Assembly: GCF_001650495.1 (NCBI RefSeq)
Contig: NZ_LWCS01000012.1
Location: forward strand, 1-64,000
Source: Mycolicibacterium iranicum
GTDB taxonomy: Bacteria; Actinomycetota; Actinomycetes; Mycobacteriales; Mycobacteriaceae
Reading direction: 5' to 3'
DNA length: 64,000 nt
Under the pieces are notes generated by a model. That model was not told the origin of the DNA. It ran no database searches and saw only the letters and a list, made by a program, of their open reading frames with translations. How positions within the stretch are numbered: the first letter of the stretch is position 1; each line of letters begins with the position of its first letter. Position numbers and translations under genes: made by a program. Shown here one piece after another: positions 42,189 through 54,332 of this stretch.

Positions 42189-43159
42189 CGAACCGCGACC
42201 ACGACCTTGCCCAACGCTGACCGGTCCTCCAGTGATGCGATCGCCTCGGCGGCGCGCTCGAGCGGATACACGACGGGTTCGGGCGCAGGCACCGCGCCCG
42301 ACGCCAGCAACGGCTCCAGGGCGGCCCACTGCTGCTGCAGGTAGCCGGGATGCGTCAGCGTCCACGCACCCCAGCCGACCCCGACCACGTCGACGTTGTT
42401 GAGCAGCAGCCGGTTCACCTTCACCGTCGGGATCTCGCCGCCGGTGAAGCCGACCACGAGCAACCGTCCGCCCGGCGCGAGTGAGCGCAGCGAATCGGTG
42501 ACCCGGTCGCCGCCGACCGGGTCGACCACGATGTCCACGCCCCGACCGCCGGTCAGCTCTTTGACCGCGTCCTTGAAACCGTCGGCGAGAACCACGTCCG
42601 AGGCCCCAGCTGCGCGGGCCACCGCGGCTTTAGCCTCAGTGCTGACGACCGCGATCGTGCGCGTCGCGCCGAGCGCGGGTGCAATCCGCAGCGTGGACGT
42701 GCCGATACCGCCCGCGGCTCCGTGCACGAGCACCGTCTCACCCTGGGCCAGCCTGCCGCGGGTACCCAACGCGAACTGCACCGTCAGGTCGTTGAACAGC
42801 ACCCCGGCGCCCGCCTCGAAGGACACTGAGTCCGGCAACGTGAACACTCGCTCTGGTTGCAGCGCAACGACTTCGGCCATCGCGCCACACAGCATCGTCA
42901 GTCCGATGACCCGATCGCCCTTGCGTACGTGCGCTCCGTCCGGAGCACTTCGCACCACCCCGGCCACCTCGGCACCGGGCGTGTACGGCATTGCGGGCTT
43001 GTACTGGTAGAGCCCACGGGACTGCAGGGCGTCGGGGAACGCGACCCCGGCCGCGTGGACGTCGACCACTACCGTGCCGTCGTCACCTGCGGGTTCGTCG
43101 ATCTCGACGAGCTTCGCGGCCTGGGGTCCGTCGAGTTCGGCTATCTGTATCGCGCGCAA
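42185..43159 (-). CDS. Zinc-independent MDR oxidoreductase (NADPH:quinone-reductase-like)
   Basis: A 324-residue medium-chain dehydrogenase. It has the quinone-oxidoreductase pattern AAGVAFPDALQSRGLYQ, the NADPH-binding loop VHGAAGGIGTS, and GGRGVDIVVDPVGGD. The cysteines that bind zinc in alcohol dehydrogenases are missing, as in the QOR branch. It reduces quinones or enoyl/enone double bonds with NADPH; substrate unknown. It is the first gene of a two-gene unit with the LuxR-type regulator (GTGA overlap) and is divergent from the hpx-like hydrolase with about 120 bp between starts. Confidence 0.92.
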   Translation of the reverse strand: MRAIQIAELDGPQAAKLVEIDEPAGDDGTVVVDVHAAGVAFPDALQSRGLYQYKPAMPYTPGAEVAGVVRSAPDGAHVRKGDRVIGLTMLCGAMAEVVALQPERVFTLPDSVSFEAGAGVLFNDLTVQFALGTRGRLAQGETVLVHGAAGGIGTSTLRIAPALGATRTIAVVSTEAKAAVARAAGASDVVLADGFKDAVKELTGGRGVDIVVDPVGGDRVTDSLRSLAPGGRLLVVGFTGGEIPTVKVNRLLLNNVDVVGVGWGAWTLTHPGYLQQQWAALEPLLASGAVPAPEPVVYPLERAAEAIASLEDRSALGKVVVAVR

Positions 43160-43278
43160 TGTCGGCCTCCTGTGTCGTCGCCGCAGACCATTTAACTCAC
43201 CCCTGGTGCGCGGTCCGCCGGTGGTGCCTGCCGGGTACAGTCACGACCCGGCAACGTGGCCGAACGGGAGGAGCGCAC

Positions 43279-44280
43279 ATGGCGCGAGTCAGGAGCAGCC
43301 GACTTCGGAACAGGGCATTCGCTCCTGCCGAAGCCCTGTCCCAGGGCCGCGTGATCGACGTGCGTTCCAAGGACGGCGTGCGGATCCACACCGAGGTGTT
43401 CGGTCCCGAGGATGCCTACCCGATTGTGCTGGCACACGGCATCACCTGTGCCATTCGCGTGTGGGCTTACCAGATCGCCGATCTGGCACAGGATTACCGG
43501 GTGATCGCCTTCGATCACCGCGGACACGGACGCAGCGGGGTGCCGCCTCGGCGGGGCGGTTACAGCCTGGACTACCTGGCCGCCGACCTCGACGCCGTGC
43601 TGGAGGCGACGCTGGCGCCGGGGGAGCGGGCAGTGATCGCAGGACATTCCATGGGTGGGATCGCGATCTCGTCCTGGTCCGAGCGTCTGCCCCACCGCGT
43701 GGCCCAGCGTGCCGACGCCGTCGCGTTGATCAACACGACCACCGGCGACCTGCTGCGCAATGTGAATCTGCTCCCGGTGCCTCCGCGATTCGCGGACGTG
43801 CGGGTGCGCGCTGCCGGTGGGGTGCTGCGCACGTTCGGCGGGGCGCCGCTGCTGCGCGCCGCCGACCGGCCCAGCCGCCGTTTCGTCTCGACGGTCGCCG
43901 TGGGCCGCGACGCCGACCCCGCCGTCGTCGACTTCGTCTTCGAGCTGTTCAACGGGACGCCGCCGGCAGGACGTGGCGGGTGGGCCCGGGTCCTCATCGA
44001 CCATCTCGGTCCGCGCCACATCGTGCTCGACAACCTCTCGGTGCCCACGCTGGTGATCGGCAGTGCCCGCGACCGATTGCTGCCGATGGTGTCGTCGCGC
44101 CGCATAGCGGCCACCGCGCCGAACCTGGCCCGCTTCGTCGAGTTGCCCGGCGGGCACTGTGCGATCCTGGAGCGCCCCGACGAGGTCAACGAGCATCTGC
44201 GGTGGCTGGTCGAGACCGCCGGCAGGCACTCTCGGGCGAGCGAAGCGACGGGGAATCAAGACCGCCGGACCAGCTCCTGA
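43279..44280 (+). CDS. Alpha/beta hydrolase, Rv3171c (Hpx)-like
   Basis: A 333-residue hydrolase: [25 protein letters not shown], nucleophile in GHSMGG, aspartate in SARDRLLPM, histidine in [10 protein letters not shown]. It sits tail-to-tail with aofH, overlapping it by 25 bp, the same neighbours as Rv3171c and Rv3170 in M. tuberculosis, which supports an Hpx-type (non-heme haloperoxidase annotation) identity. The fold is that of ordinary esterases, so haloperoxidase activity need not be physiological. ATG 43279 follows GGGAGGAG. Confidence 0.88.
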   Translation: MARVRSSRLRNRAFAPAEALSQGRVIDVRSKDGVRIHTEVFGPEDAYPIVLAHGITCAIRVWAYQIADLAQDYRVIAFDHRGHGRSGVPPRRGGYSLDYLAADLDAVLEATLAPGERAVIAGHSMGGIAISSWSERLPHRVAQRADAVALINTTTGDLLRNVNLLPVPPRFADVRVRAAGGVLRTFGGAPLLRAADRPSRRFVSTVAVGRDADPAVVDFVFELFNGTPPAGRGGWARVLIDHLGPRHIVLDNLSVPTLVIGSARDRLLPMVSSRRIAATAPNLARFVELPGGHCAILERPDEVNEHLRWLVETAGRHSRASEATGNQDRRTSS

Positions 44281-45599
44281 TGCGCCTCGTCGGCCGCGCG
44301 TAACCCGGAGCGCACCGCGCCGTCGAGGAAGCCCGTCCACCGGTCGGCGGTCTCCGTGCCCGCCCAGTAGATGCCGTCGACGGGCGCGTGCAGCCAGCGT
44401 CCGTGTGCGGTCCACGAGCCGGGCGGCACTGCCGCCGTCGGCCCTCCCGGCGCGAACAGTTCTGCGCCCCAACGATGATCGACGTAGTCCAGCGGCCGTG
44501 ACGCGGCATCACCGAACAGCGCGCAGAATCCGGACAGCGCGACCTCGCGGCGCTTCTCGTCCGGTAGCGGGTCGAATGTCCGGGCGTCGGTGAAGCCGAG
44601 CAGAACCCCGGGGCCGGCATCGCTCGGGCTGACGTCGAAGGTGATGAACACCGGTCCTTCGTCGGAAAGCGCCTCACCGGAGAAGCCCTCGGTGCGCCAG
44701 AACGGCGTCGGGTACGCCGCGTAGGCCTTGCTCAGATGGCCCTGCGGCCAGTTGCGGCTCAGCCGGCCGTACTCGGCCGGGAGTGCGGGTTCGAACTCGA
44801 TGGCGGCGCGATGCTCGGGCGCAACCGCGACCACGACGGCGCCCGCGGAGTATCGGCCCCCATCCGTGGTGACGGTGAGGGATCGGTCGGGGTGCCGGAC
44901 GATGCCGCGGACGGGAGTGCTAAGGATTACGCGTTCGCCCAGCTCGGCTGCCATCAGCTGGGCGATCTGCTGAGTGCCCGCCAGGAACCGATCCTGCTGC
45001 GCACCGCCCTCGACATCGAGCATGCGGTTCAGGCCACCGGCGGCCGCCACGTAGCGCACGGCGTGCAGCATAGAGACGGCGTCCGGCTCGGCGCCCCAGG
45101 TCACCCGCGACATGATCGCCATCAGATCGCGGGTGGACGCGCCCGCGTGCACCGACCGCAGCCACTCGTCGAGGGAGACCGCATCGAGTCGGGCGGCGAT
45201 CGGCGATCTCCACGGCTGATCCACCGGGACCTTGCTGCGGATGCGGTCGAACCGCCACTGGATTCGCGACACGTCGACAAGCTCGAGAATCGACAGCCGT
45301 GGGATCGTGCTGCGATACGACCGCACCTTGCCGCGCCAGCGGATCAGGTTCTTACCGCGACCGTAGGTCGGCATCGTTTCGACGCCCAGATCCGCGGCCA
45401 GTGCGAGCACGGCGTCCTGCGTCGGGCCCACGAACGTCGCGCCGAGGTCGACGGCCACGCCGCCGACGAATCCGGTGTAGGACCTGCCCCCGACACGGTC
45501 ACGGCCTTCCAGCACGGTCACGTCGTGTCCGAGGCGGGTCAGTTCGCGGGCCGCCGATAGTCCCGCGAATCCCGCTCCCACGACAACGACGTCGGCCAT
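44256..45599 (-). CDS. aofH: Flavin-containing monoamine oxidase
   Basis: A 447-residue FAD amine oxidase, the length expected for mycobacterial AofH. It starts [20 protein letters not shown], then [13 protein letters not shown] and VDLGATFVG; the C-terminal FAD signature is [20 protein letters not shown]. Family enzymes oxidise primary or polyamines to aldehydes with release of ammonia and hydrogen peroxide. The assignment to aofH rests on sequence style plus the conserved hpx/aofH/Rv3169/Rv3168 neighbourhood. Unlike M. tuberculosis, an LLM oxidoreductase and a BVMO lie between aofH and the Rv3169-like gene. Confidence 0.9.
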   Translation of the reverse strand: MADVVVVGAGFAGLSAARELTRLGHDVTVLEGRDRVGGRSYTGFVGGVAVDLGATFVGPTQDAVLALAADLGVETMPTYGRGKNLIRWRGKVRSYRSTIPRLSILELVDVSRIQWRFDRIRSKVPVDQPWRSPIAARLDAVSLDEWLRSVHAGASTRDLMAIMSRVTWGAEPDAVSMLHAVRYVAAAGGLNRMLDVEGGAQQDRFLAGTQQIAQLMAAELGERVILSTPVRGIVRHPDRSLTVTTDGGRYSAGAVVVAVAPEHRAAIEFEPALPAEYGRLSRNWPQGHLSKAYAAYPTPFWRTEGFSGEALSDEGPVFITFDVSPSDAGPGVLLGFTDARTFDPLPDEKRREVALSGFCALFGDAASRPLDYVDHRWGAELFAPGGPTAAVPPGSWTAHGRWLHAPVDGIYWAGTETADRWTGFLDGAVRSGLRAADEAHQELVRRS

Positions 45600-45741
45600 C
45601 GCCCCATCCTCGCTGATCGGACGCGCTGACGGAGGCAGAGGGTCGTTTTGCGCGCCGGATTCGCACCAGGCCGATTGTCGGACTGCTCAACGCCGCTCGT
45701 TCCTCGCTCGCTTGATCGTCGTCCGACTAGGCTCGCTCGCT

Positions 45742-46728
45742 GTGCACGTGATGACAGCGCTATTCGGGCCCACCGACGCGATCGATCGGGCGCGCGCGCT
45801 GCGCGATGCCGGTGCCAGCGGGGTTTTCACGTTCGAGGGTCCCCACGACGTGTTCACCCCGCTGACCCTGGCGTCCACCGTCGGCGGGTTGGACCTGATG
45901 ACGAACGTCGCGATCGCGTTTCCCCGCAACCCCATTCACCTCGCGCACCAGGCCGTCGACCATCAGATCCTGACCGGTGGCCGATTCACGCTCGGGCTGG
46001 GAACGCAGGTGCGTGCCCAGATCGAGAAGCGCTATGGCACCGACTTCGACAAGCCGGTGGCCAGGATGCGGGAACTCGTCGCGGCGCTGCGGGCCATTTT
46101 CGACACGTGGACCACCGGCGAGCGACTGGACTTCCGCGGGGAGTACTACCGGCACACCCTGATGACGCCGACGTTCGTTCCGCGCGCGGAGTTCACGCCG
46201 CCGCCCATCTTCGTGGGTGCGCTCGGGCCCCTGCTGACCCGGATGACGGCCGAAGTCGCCGATGGACTGCTGGTGATGCCGTTCGGATCGAAGAAGTTCC
46301 TCAACGAGGTCACGATGCCCAACGTCGACAAGGGCCTCGCCGCCGCGGGACGCAGCCGCGCCGATCTCGCGGTCGTGCCCGAAGTCATCGTGTCGGTCGC
46401 CGACGAGGACCCCGGTCACGCGATGGCGCGGCGGCTGCTGGCCTTCTACGGCTCCACCCCCGCCTACCGACCGGTGCTGGAGGTGCACGGGTGGGGCGAG
46501 CTTCAGCCAGAGCTCAACGCGCTGTCCAAGCAGGGGCGATGGCAGGAGATGGGGCGTCTCGTCGACGACGACATGCTGCACACCATCGCCGCGTGTGGCA
46601 CCCCGGCCGATGTGGCCGAGCACATCCGGGACAGGGTGGACGGAGTTTCGGATCGGATCTGCCTCTATCAGCCCGGCCCCATCGACGTGAATTCGTTGGC
46701 CGAGATCGTCGACGCACTGGGGGACTGA
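45742..46728 (+). CDS. F420-dependent LLM-class oxidoreductase
   Basis: A 328-residue luciferase-like (TIM barrel) protein: TFEGPHDVFTPLTLAS near the start, VAIAFPRNPIHLAHQAVDHQ, LTGGRFTLGLGTQV, and GTPADVAEHIRDRVDGVSDR toward the end. These match mycobacterial deazaflavin F420-type LLM enzymes; the substrate is not predictable. The start is uncertain among GTG 45742, GTG 45748 and ATG 45751, with no strong ribosome site. It precedes the EthA-like BVMO by 40 bp and may be co-transcribed with it. Confidence 0.85.
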   Translation: MHVMTALFGPTDAIDRARALRDAGASGVFTFEGPHDVFTPLTLASTVGGLDLMTNVAIAFPRNPIHLAHQAVDHQILTGGRFTLGLGTQVRAQIEKRYGTDFDKPVARMRELVAALRAIFDTWTTGERLDFRGEYYRHTLMTPTFVPRAEFTPPPIFVGALGPLLTRMTAEVADGLLVMPFGSKKFLNEVTMPNVDKGLAAAGRSRADLAVVPEVIVSVADEDPGHAMARRLLAFYGSTPAYRPVLEVHGWGELQPELNALSKQGRWQEMGRLVDDDMLHTIAACGTPADVAEHIRDRVDGVSDRICLYQPGPIDVNSLAEIVDALGD

Positions 46729-46768
46729 GTCCTAGGGTGGTACGTGACCGGACCAAAGGAGGTTACGG

Positions 46769-48307
46769 GTGCAGTACGACATCTCCCACGGGGACGCCGA
46801 CGCCGGCTTTTCCGACGTCCTGATCATCGGTGCGGGCATCTCCGGAATCGGTGCCGCGTACCGGATCCAGGAACGCAATCCGCAGCTGAAATACACCATT
46901 CTTGAGCGCCGCTCGCGCATCGGCGGCACATGGGACCTGCACCGCTACCCCGGTATTCGCTCCGACAGTGACATCTTCACGCTGTCGTTCCCCTGGGAGC
47001 CGTGGAACCGTCCCGAAAATGTCGCCGACGGCGAGGACATTCGTCAATACCTGATGGACGCTGCGCGCAAGCACGGCATCGACCGCCACATCCGGTTCGA
47101 CACGGGGGTGATCTCCGCGGACTGGGACTCGGGCACCGACACTTGGACTGTGCGCACCGAGGTCAACGGTGCCGCGCGCACCTACCGGGCGCGGTTCCTG
47201 TTCTTCGGCACCGGTTACTACGACTACGACAACCCGTACCGTCCGGAGTTCCCCGGCATCGAGAACTTCGGCGGCCCAGTGGTTCACCCGCAGCACTGGC
47301 CCGAAGACCTCGACTACGTAGGCAAAAAGGTGGCCGTCATCGGTAGTGGTGCCACGGCGATCAGCATGATCCCAGCGCTCGCACAGCGCGCCGGCCACGT
47401 CACCATGGTGCAGCGCTCACCGACTTATCTGCTGTCCGGTCAGCGGATCAACCCTGTCGTCAACCTGTTGCGCAGGGTTCCGCCGCGCATGCTGGGCTAC
47501 CGGCTGGCCTGGATGTACAACGTCGCGTTCATCGTGCTCGTGTACGGGATTGCCCGAAAGGCGCCGCGTCTGAGCAGGCGCCTGATCCGCGCGGTAGCCA
47601 AACACTATTTGCCCGAAAACTATCCGGTGGACACGCATTTCAATCCGCGCTACGACCCCTGGGACCAGCGGCTGTGCCTGATCCTGTCCGGCGATTTCTA
47701 CGAGGCGATCGCCGAGGGCCGCGCCGAGGTGGTCACCGACCAGGTCGACCATATCGACTCGGCTGGAGTTGTCCTGAAGTCCGGCAGGAGGATCGACGCT
47801 GATGTTCTGGTCACCGCCACCGGCCTGCAGCTGCAGGCGCTCGGCGGCGTCGAAATCAGCGTCGACGGGAAGCAGGTCGCACCGTCTGATCGATTCGTCT
47901 ACAAAGAGCATCTGCTCGAGGATGTCCCGAACCTGGCCTGGTGTGTCGGCTACATCAACGCGTCGTGGACGCTGCGTGCCGACCTGACCGCGCGCGCGGT
48001 GGCGAAATTATTGGCGCACATGGATTCTCACGGCTACACCCATGCGTACCCGCATCTGGGCCAGACGCCGATGCCCGAGAAGCCGGCGTGGAACATCAAC
48101 GCCGGTTATGTGCACCGCGCCGGTCATGTGCTGCCGAAATCCGGTACCCATCGGCCGTGGAACGTGAGGCACAACTACGTCCTCGACGCGATCGACCAGC
48201 GCTTCGACAGGATCGGCGAATCGATGGTCTTCGGCCGCGTGTCGCCGGAATCGCATTCCGGCAGCAGGACGTCGAGTGAGGAGCTGCTGGAACGCAATTC
48301 CGGCTGA
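46769..48307 (+). CDS. EthA-like flavin monooxygenase (Baeyer-Villiger type)
   Basis: A 512-residue enzyme: FAD motif IIGAGISGIGAA, the EthA/MymA-type segment HRYPGIRSDSD, BVMO fingerprint FGGPVVHPQHWP (167-178), and NADP motif IGSGATAIS. This shorter class lacks the N-terminal domain of the other two BVMOs here. EthA-type enzymes oxidise ketones and also activate thioamide drugs; the natural substrate is unknown and no EthR-like neighbour is present. The GTG start follows a consensus GGAGG at 46757-46761. It converges with the Rv3169-like gene, 4 bp between stops. Confidence 0.92.
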   Translation: MQYDISHGDADAGFSDVLIIGAGISGIGAAYRIQERNPQLKYTILERRSRIGGTWDLHRYPGIRSDSDIFTLSFPWEPWNRPENVADGEDIRQYLMDAARKHGIDRHIRFDTGVISADWDSGTDTWTVRTEVNGAARTYRARFLFFGTGYYDYDNPYRPEFPGIENFGGPVVHPQHWPEDLDYVGKKVAVIGSGATAISMIPALAQRAGHVTMVQRSPTYLLSGQRINPVVNLLRRVPPRMLGYRLAWMYNVAFIVLVYGIARKAPRLSRRLIRAVAKHYLPENYPVDTHFNPRYDPWDQRLCLILSGDFYEAIAEGRAEVVTDQVDHIDSAGVVLKSGRRIDADVLVTATGLQLQALGGVEISVDGKQVAPSDRFVYKEHLLEDVPNLAWCVGYINASWTLRADLTARAVAKLLAHMDSHGYTHAYPHLGQTPMPEKPAWNINAGYVHRAGHVLPKSGTHRPWNVRHNYVLDAIDQRFDRIGESMVFGRVSPESHSGSRTSSEELLERNSG

Positions 48308-48311
48308 TGCA

Positions 48312-49426
48312 CTAAGGGGCGACGGTGAGCCAGTCGGCGAAGCCCGAGGGATCGTGCCTGCCGAGCGCTCCATGCTCGAAAAGGCCCCATCCTTCACGCT
48401 CGACTCCGTCGGCGTCGCGGCAGACCGCGCGTCCGACATGGTCGATGACGCCGAAACCCGCCCGGCCGATGATGGCCGGATCGTTCATGTCGTAGGTGAA
48501 CCGTTCGGTGAAGTTCTCACCCTTCCACATTCCGTGGATCCAATCGGAATCTCCGCCGTAACCGCCGCCGACGTGAATGGGTACCGGCAGCTTGGACTCG
48601 ACATCGAAATGGACTGCGCTGCCATCGAATGCGGTGGCTTCGATGGTCGCGCCGGTGGGGATGCGGGTGCCCGAGCGGTAGTGGATCTTCACCCGCGGCC
48701 AGCCGAGCTGTTCGACGCGGCCGTCCTTCCATATTCGGGTGCAGTCGTTGAGCGAACGGAATCCGAGGTGATCCTCTTGAATGATGATCACGATGCCGAA
48801 GTCGTCGAAGGCCATTGGCACATAGAGCCACCACATGCCCTCGAACGGCGGATCGTCCGGACGTCCGGCGGGTTCGGACTCGCCGATCGGGCGGATGCCC
48901 CATGAGCGGTCCCGGGTGCCGATCCACTGGGCCGGGTCCACGGTGATCTGGGAACCGTCGATCCACAGTTGCCCGGTCCACGTGCCGACCTGCGCGAAGC
49001 GCTGCGCGTCCAACGTCACCCGGTTGCCCCGCCGCATCACGTGGGGCTGCTCCTGCACGACGTCGAACAGGCCCTCCCACGTCAGATCCGCGGCGATCCC
49101 TTCGGTTTCCTCAAGCCTGATGCGCAGCTTGCGCAAGGGTTCGAGTACCTCTATGCGGTAGTTGCCGACGTGCTGATGAAGGCGGTCCTGGTCGATGGCA
49201 TCGGACAGGTGCACCGCTGTCTGGGTATCGCCGCGTCTTACGAGTAGGAAGGCGTCCTTCACTCCGAGATTCGGGTAGTAGCCGATCCCGCTGATGACGA
49301 AGATGTCGCCGGTGCGGTCGTGGGCGTTGTAGTAGGAGCGATCGTAGAAATTCCGATCCGAGGATCCGGGCCACGCGATCGGCTGGGGTACCTGGTGAAT
49401 CGGGTATTCGTCCATGGGTCCGAGCA

Positions 49427-49427
<1 letters not shown>
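48312..49427 (-). CDS. Rv3169-like conserved protein, function unknown
   Basis: A 371-residue soluble protein with no catalytic motif I recognise. Segments such as FYDRSYYNAHDRTGDIFVIS, GIGYYPNLGVKDAF and SWGIRPIGE, many aromatic residues and mostly beta-strand character suggest a lipocalin-like double domain. The position directly after the Rv3168-like gene is that of Rv3169 in M. tuberculosis. Start ATG 49427 overlaps the upstream stop by one base (TGATG); ATG 49415 is an alternative. The two genes form one unit opposite the TetR gene. Confidence 0.85.
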
Positions 49428-51232
<1,805 letters not shown>

Positions 51233-51237
51233 CCGCC

Positions 51238-51924
51238 GTGGAGCAGGAGTTGGCGCCCTTTCCGGACGACTGGTCCACGGCGTTGGTGCTCGTCCCGCAT
51301 CCCGACTACCCCGAGTACGGGATCGGTGCGGCTGTCGCGGCATGGACGTCGGAGGGTCGCACCGTGCACTACGCCCTGGCAACCCGAGGCGAACGGGGGA
51401 TCGAAGGCATGGCCCCCGAGGACGCAGGCCCCCTCCGCGAGGGCGAGCAAAGGCGGTCGGCGGCTGTGGTGGGAGTCGACGACGTGATGTTCTGGGGTTT
51501 CGCCGATACCGAGGTGCGAGACTGTGCGCGGCTACGCGTCAAGATCGCCGAGACGATCACAGCGCTCGCGCCCGACGTCGTCGTGACAATCTACAGCGGC
51601 GACGAGTGGGCGCCCGGTGCACCGAATCAGCGGGACCACATCGAGTTCGCGAACGCCGTTGCAGCAGCCTATGATTCGCTACCGAATCCGCCGCGCTGGC
51701 TGTTCGAGAACGGTCCGGGCGCAACGCATGGCCAGCCGGTCGACGGGTACGTGGAGGCAGCCGTGGCGTCGCTGGCCGCGCACGAGGTGTATCTGAGTGT
51801 GCTCGACCCCGCCACCCCGGTCATCGAACAGGCCCGCCGGCAGGTGGAGGAGAGCACGCAGCCACATCCGTCGTTCGGTGGGCGGCCGACGGTGCAGTTC
51901 ATCCAGCGCCGCCCCGTGATTTAG
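51238..51924 (+). CDS. PIG-L/LmbE-family deacetylase-like protein with altered zinc motif
   Basis: A 228-residue protein with PIG-L layout: LVLVPHPDYPEYGIGAAVAA near the N-terminus, YALATRGERG, and QRDHIEFANAV. The family motif HPDDE is HPDYPE (21-26): His21 and Asp23 remain, but the aspartate that binds zinc is Tyr24; Asp133-His134 could supply the later ligand. PIG-L enzymes such as MshB remove acetyl groups from amino sugars. Activity of this variant is doubtful without testing. It starts at GTG 51238, 5 bases after the TetR stop, so it is probably co-transcribed with the regulator. Confidence 0.8.
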   Translation: MEQELAPFPDDWSTALVLVPHPDYPEYGIGAAVAAWTSEGRTVHYALATRGERGIEGMAPEDAGPLREGEQRRSAAVVGVDDVMFWGFADTEVRDCARLRVKIAETITALAPDVVVTIYSGDEWAPGAPNQRDHIEFANAVAAAYDSLPNPPRWLFENGPGATHGQPVDGYVEAAVASLAAHEVYLSVLDPATPVIEQARRQVEESTQPHPSFGGRPTVQFIQRRPVI

Positions 51925-51961
51925 TGCGACCCCGGGGAACCCACGGCCCAGGGCGTCCAGG

Positions 51962-52747
51962 TCAGGACCGGTCGATCTGGCTCTTGTTGCGTCGCGTCAC
52001 CTCGTCGAATCGGTTGCCGAGGCCCCGAAGCCCCTCCGGATCGCCGTGCTGGGCGAAAGCGATCGTCTCCTCGGCCTTGAGTGCGGGCTCCACGACCGCG
52101 GCCGCGCCGGTCGTGTAGATCTCCTTCAGGGCGCGCATCGTCGGCCGCGGGACCTCGGCGATCTGCGCGGCCAACTCCACCGCGCGCGGCAGCAGCCGAT
52201 CGTGTGTGACCACCTCGGTGACCAGGCCGATCCGTTCGGCACGCACGGCGTCGACGACCTCGCCGGTCATCGACAACCGCCGCGCCATCGCGATGCCGAC
52301 CAGTTGCGGCAGCCTGGCCGTCATCCCGCCGCCCGGCAGGACGCCCACCCGGGCATGGGTGTCGGCGAACACCGCACGCTCCGAGGCGATCATGAAGTCG
52401 CACCCCAGGGCCATCTCCAAGCCGCCGGTGAATGTGGCGCCATTGATCGCGCCCACAACCGGGGTCCGCATGGTCGCCACGGCAGCAATGCAGCTCTGCA
52501 AGCGGAACTCCGCAAAGTACGAGAGACCATCGCGGGCAGCCTCTTTGAGATCCACGCCCGCGCAGAACGCTGGATCGGTTCCGGTGAGAACGACGGCCCG
52601 CACCGACTCGTCGTCGTCGGCATTCGTCAACGCCGCATAGGCCGCAGCGATGAGATCGCGGCTCAACGCATTCCTGGCGGCCGGCCGGTTCAGCGTGATC
52701 ACCCGCACCCCGTTGTCGTCGGACGTCAGCACGAGATCTTCGGTCAT
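51962..52747 (-). CDS. Enoyl-CoA hydratase/isomerase family protein
   Basis: A 261-residue crotonase-fold protein: LNRPAARNALSRDL, oxyanion loop AFCAGVDLKEAARDG, and FTGGLEMALGCDFMIAS, which keeps the first catalytic glutamate. The second glutamate position reads GVLPGGGMTARL, so hydration may be weak or the enzyme may act as an isomerase or other crotonase. ATG 52747 is chosen because it fits the family start and lies 13 bp after the nuoN stop; a longer start would run into nuoN. It could be read through from the nuo operon. Confidence 0.92.
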   Translation of the reverse strand: MTEDLVLTSDDNGVRVITLNRPAARNALSRDLIAAAYAALTNADDDESVRAVVLTGTDPAFCAGVDLKEAARDGLSYFAEFRLQSCIAAVATMRTPVVGAINGATFTGGLEMALGCDFMIASERAVFADTHARVGVLPGGGMTARLPQLVGIAMARRLSMTGEVVDAVRAERIGLVTEVVTHDRLLPRAVELAAQIAEVPRPTMRALKEIYTTGAAAVVEPALKAEETIAFAQHGDPEGLRGLGNRFDEVTRRNKSQIDRS

Positions 52748-52760
52748 GGCTGCATCACTG

Positions 52761-54332
52761 TCAGAGGAACCGGTCAGCCGAGTTCGCCAGGTCCAGCAGT
52801 GGCTGCGGCAGCGCACCGAGCGCGAACGTGACCGCGGCCGTGACGGTGACGACCGCAGTCGTGAACGCGCTGGGTACCACCACGGTCGGGGCGTCGTCGG
52901 GGCGGTCGGTGAAGAACATCAGCACGATCACCCGCACGTAGAAGTACGCCGCAACCGCGCTCGCGATCACGCCGACCACGACCAGCGGGATCGCGCCGCC
53001 CTCGCCGGCGGCCTTGAACACCGCGAACTTGCTGACGAATCCGCTCGTCAACGGGATACCGGCGAAAGCCAGAAGGAACAGCGAAAAGACGATGCCGACA
53101 AGAGGATAACGCTTGCCGAGGCCGGCCCACCGCTCCATGGCGGTGTCCTCTTCACCGTCAGCGTCACGCACGAGGCTCACGATCGCGAACGCCCCGACCG
53201 TCGAAAAGCCGTAGGCGAACAGGTAGAACAGCGTCGACGACAGCCCCGCCTCGTTGCCTGCGACCACCCCGGTCAGGATGAAGCCGCTGTGCGCGACAGC
53301 CGAATACCCCAGCATGCGTTTGACATCGTTCTGGGTGACCGCGGTGACGGTGCCGACCACCATCGTCAGAATCGCGACGGCCCACAACACCGGCCGCCAA
53401 TCGTCGCGCAGCTCGGGAAGGGCGACGTAGAAGATGCGCAGCATCGCGCCGAACGCCGCGATCTTGGTGGCCGCGGCCATGAACGCGGCGATCGGCGTCG
53501 GTGCACCCTGATACACGTCGGGGATCCACGAATGGAAGGGCACCGCACCAACTTTGAACAGCACGCCGACAAGGAGCAAGGCGATGCCGATCAGCGCCAG
53601 TGAGAGTTCTCCTGTGCCCGCTGAGACCGCCTCGGCGATACCCTGCAGCTTCAGCGTGCCCGCATAGCCGTACAGCATGGCGGCGCCGTAGAGAAAGAAG
53701 GCCGACGAGAACGCGCCCAGCAGAAAATATTTGAGCGCCGACTCCTGCGACAGCAGACGCCGGCGCCGTGCCAGCCCGCACAGCAGATACAGCGGCAGCG
53801 ACAGGACCTCCAGCGCGATGAACATGGTCAGCAGGTCGTTGGCCGCGGGAAAAATCAACATGCCGCCCACGGCGAACATCGTCAGCGGGAACACCTCGGT
53901 CTGAATGACGCCGGCCTTCGCGGCGAGCTTCTCGGCGACACTTCCCGCCACCGCCGAAGCCTGCGGGGTGAAAGCGTCCAGGCCGCGCTCGTCGTCGGCG
54001 CCGACCTCGACTCCGATTTGACGTTCACCGATGAGAAGGATTCCCAATATGGCGATCACGAGGATCGTGCCCTGCAGGAACAGAGCGGGCATGTCGATGG
54101 CCACCGCACCCATGACCGCGGCGTATCCCGGGCCGCCATGCAGATCCCTGGCGACGAGCACGACCGCCGCGAGCGCGGCGACCAATGCCACCAGGGACAG
54201 CCCCACCTGCGCGCCGTAGCGTTGACGGCGCGGCAGGAATGCCTCGACGAGGACACCGAGCACCGCGGCGCCCAGCACGATCAGCATGGGGGAGGTGAGG
54301 CCGTATTCGACTGTGGGGGTGGGGAGATTCAT
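52761..54332 (-). CDS. nuoN: NADH-quinone oxidoreductase subunit N
   Basis: A 523-residue membrane subunit of complex I with about fourteen hydrophobic segments and antiporter-like motifs, for example YLLCGLARRRRLLSQESALK, GAVPFHSWIPDVYQGAPTP and NDVKRMLGYSAVAHSG. Lysines and histidines in these helices carry protons. It is the last gene of the nuo operon; the start overlaps the nuoM stop by 4 bases. Confidence 0.96.
   Translation of the reverse strand: MNLPTPTVEYGLTSPMLIVLGAAVLGVLVEAFLPRRQRYGAQVGLSLVALVAALAAVVLVARDLHGGPGYAAVMGAVAIDMPALFLQGTILVIAILGILLIGERQIGVEVGADDERGLDAFTPQASAVAGSVAEKLAAKAGVIQTEVFPLTMFAVGGMLIFPAANDLLTMFIALEVLSLPLYLLCGLARRRRLLSQESALKYFLLGAFSSAFFLYGAAMLYGYAGTLKLQGIAEAVSAGTGELSLALIGIALLLVGVLFKVGAVPFHSWIPDVYQGAPTPIAAFMAAATKIAAFGAMLRIFYVALPELRDDWRPVLWAVAILTMVVGTVTAVTQNDVKRMLGYSAVAHSGFILTGVVAGNEAGLSSTLFYLFAYGFSTVGAFAIVSLVRDADGEEDTAMERWAGLGKRYPLVGIVFSLFLLAFAGIPLTSGFVSKFAVFKAAGEGGAIPLVVVGVIASAVAAYFYVRVIVLMFFTDRPDDAPTVVVPSAFTTAVVTVTAAVTFALGALPQPLLDLANSADRFL

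Noticed and set aside
42189..42365. Longer N-terminus for the LuxR-type regulator
   Set aside because: It lies wholly inside the quinone-reductase-like gene and reads as Arg/Gly/Ala-rich noise; GTG 42188 with a GTGA overlap is better.
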